Assembly (NCBI RefSeq): GCF_001281315.1
Contig: NZ_CP012479.1
Span: 1,984,001-2,048,000 of the forward strand
Origin: Arthrobacter sp. ERGS1:01
Lineage (GTDB): Bacteria > Actinomycetota > Actinomycetes > Actinomycetales > Micrococcaceae
DNA: 64,000 nt
Direction: 5' to 3'
Shown one piece after another: positions 62,933 through 64,000 of the stretch (position 1 is its first letter; every line of letters begins with the position of its first letter). A model generated the notes under the pieces. The model did not search any database, had not been told where the DNA came from, and saw nothing but the letters and a program-made list of their open reading frames with translations. The position numbers were made by a program, and so were the translations under genes.

Positions 62933-64000
62933 TCAGGTGCGTTCGATGCCGTCGAACGTCTGGAGGACCTCGCCCGCGTGGGTGGTGGGATCGTAGGGTG
63001 GGCTGCCGATGCCCTTCGTGGTGGGGTCAGTTGTCACTGCGGCCCACAGCTCGTCGATGCGTCCCGAGGCGAGAGTGAGCAGGGCGTCGCGGACGAAGGT
63101 GTCGCGGATGGTCTGCTCCTCGCTGGCGCCTGGGCGTTCCTGGCCGACGATGCCGTACATCTCCGTGCCATGCACGGCGTGCGCTCCCTTGGCGGGGCCG
63201 ATGGCGAGTAGGTGTGCGCTTCCACCGGCTGCGGCGTGCGCGAGTGCTCCGCGGGCGGCGGGGAGGGTGAAGAAGTAGTCGGTGAAGAGGGCTCCGCGAA
63301 CTTCGACCGGAGCGCGATCGTCGACGTCGTACGCGGCGATGATTTTCCGCGCGCGGCTCCGTGGGATGCGGTTCTTGGTGGCGAGTTCGGTGACGAGGTT
63401 CTCGATGCTGCCGGGGTCGAAGTCGTCGCTTTTGTTGATGACCCACCAGTCCGCTTCGTTTGTGGCGCTGCTGAAGAGGACGTCGACGTCGCGGTGCTTA
63501 CCGGTCTCGAGGACCCGCAGCGGCGGTCCAGTGAGCACGGCACCGGGCTGGGTGTGGTCATCGACGATGCCGATGGTGGTGTTGTCGACGCCGTGACGGT
63601 CCCCGATGTCGCGGGGGCTGACCTTGATCAGTGTTTCAGCGAGGAGTTTTCCGTCCAGGGTCAGTAGTTGCTCGGGGTCGTCTTCGATACCGAGTTCGGT
63701 GAGGAACGTGAGCGCGAGCTCTTCTGCCCACCAAGCGGGCACGATGCGTGAGGCTCCGCCGGAGAACGCGGCCAGGTGATGATAGAGTCCGTCGGCTGTA
63801 GGGGCGGCGAGGAGACCGATGGTCGAGTACGCGCCGCCGCTGTGGCCGGTGACCGTGACATTGTTCGGGTCTCCGCCGAACTGGGCGATGTTCTTCCTTA
63901 CCCATTGCAACGCGGTGATGATGTCCTGCAGGCCGAGGTTCGTGGCTTCCTTGAGTGCGCCACCGTAGTGGGAGAGGGAGAGCCATCCAAACGGGCCGAG
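62933..64000 (-). CDS. Type B carboxylesterase, 5' end beyond the window
   Basis: 355 residues are visible; the N-terminal third is cut by the window edge (the frame is open to base 64000: LGPFGWLSLSHYGG.. NLGLQDIITALQWV). The nucleophile elbow is GHSGGAYS rather than the usual GESAGA, NIAQFGGDPNNVTVTGH precedes it as in the family, and the catalytic His is probably in GAHAVHGTEM near the C-terminus. It hydrolyses esters; substrate unknown. No signal peptide can be judged. Codon use is GC-rich, unlike the desert beside it. Confidence 0.85.
   Translation of the reverse strand, partial: LGPFGWLSLSHYGGALKEATNLGLQDIITALQWVRKNIAQFGGDPNNVTVTGHSGGAYSTIGLLAAPTADGLYHHLAAFSGGASRIVPAWWAEELALTFLTELGIEDDPEQLLTLDGKLLAETLIKVSPRDIGDRHGVDNTTIGIVDDHTQPGAVLTGPPLRVLETGKHRDVDVLFSSATNEADWWVINKSDDFDPGSIENLVTELATKNRIPRSRARKIIAAYDVDDRAPVEVRGALFTDYFFTLPAARGALAHAAAGGSAHLLAIGPAKGAHAVHGTEMYGIVGQERPGASEEQTIRDTFVRDALLTLASGRIDELWAAVTTDPTTKGIGSPPYDPTTHAGEVLQTFDGIERT

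Overview
The window is high-GC chromosomal DNA of an actinobacterium, most probably Arthrobacter or a close Micrococcaceae relative. Evidence: the gene order ileS-folC-DUF4233-ndk / VKOR / rne-rplU-rpmA-obgE-proB-proA-nadD, a mycothiol-type nitroreductase, paired clpP1-clpP2 next to clpX and tig, an LAETG (sortase E type) wall-anchored protein, and strongly GC-rich third codon positions.

Layout. 1-20.3 kb is conserved core on the minus strand: translation and RNA turnover (ileS under a T-box, rne, rplU, rpmA, obgE), proline synthesis (proBA), NAD and folate synthesis (nadD, folC), ndk, and a ThiD-TenA fusion under a TPP riboswitch lying between rne and rplU. VKOR is the one plus-strand gene there. 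20.3-21.3 kb holds DUF488 and MepB-like genes, then valS on the plus strand. 24-30.2 kb is an envelope locus: SGNH hydrolase, UDP-glucose dehydrogenase, glycosyltransferase and a secreted beta-helix protein with an LAETG anchor. 30.3-35.6 kb is protein quality control: mycothiol-dependent nitroreductase homologue, clpX, clpP2, clpP1, tig. tRNA-Pro and tRNA-Gly follow, then nei-type glycosylase, rpiB, two paralogous membrane proteins, pepN, a secreted SGNH hydrolase, OsmC, MscS, truncated globin, GrpB, two thioesterases, a YCII/ECF42 sigma pair, MFS/TetR, DUF1772, ettA, a lipoprotein and an SSB.

At 56.2 kb a tRNA-Arg(TCT) gene begins a different kind of region, 56.2-62.5 kb, bounded by a diverged direct repeat. 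The repeat carries the 3' half of the tRNA and about 140 bp of related flank. Inside is a self-contained uptake module: GntR/FCD regulator, AstE/AspA-type deacylase, lipoprotein binding protein, permease and ATPase, with a perfect 17+17 bp inverted repeat abutting the deacylase start. The flanks are lower in GC and carry no recognisable gene. A carboxylesterase runs off the right edge.

Three warnings for users. (i) Six single-base losses, five in homopolymers, break obgE, valS (twice), ettA (twice) and the deacylase; they look like sequencing errors. (ii) A short repeat family related to GGTGGTCGAGCTTGTCGAGA is scattered through the window, including one copy inside the ileS coding sequence and a tandem array at 50 kb. 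(iii) A second GC-rich repeat family sits between genes at about 42.4, 44.0 and 52.9 kb.
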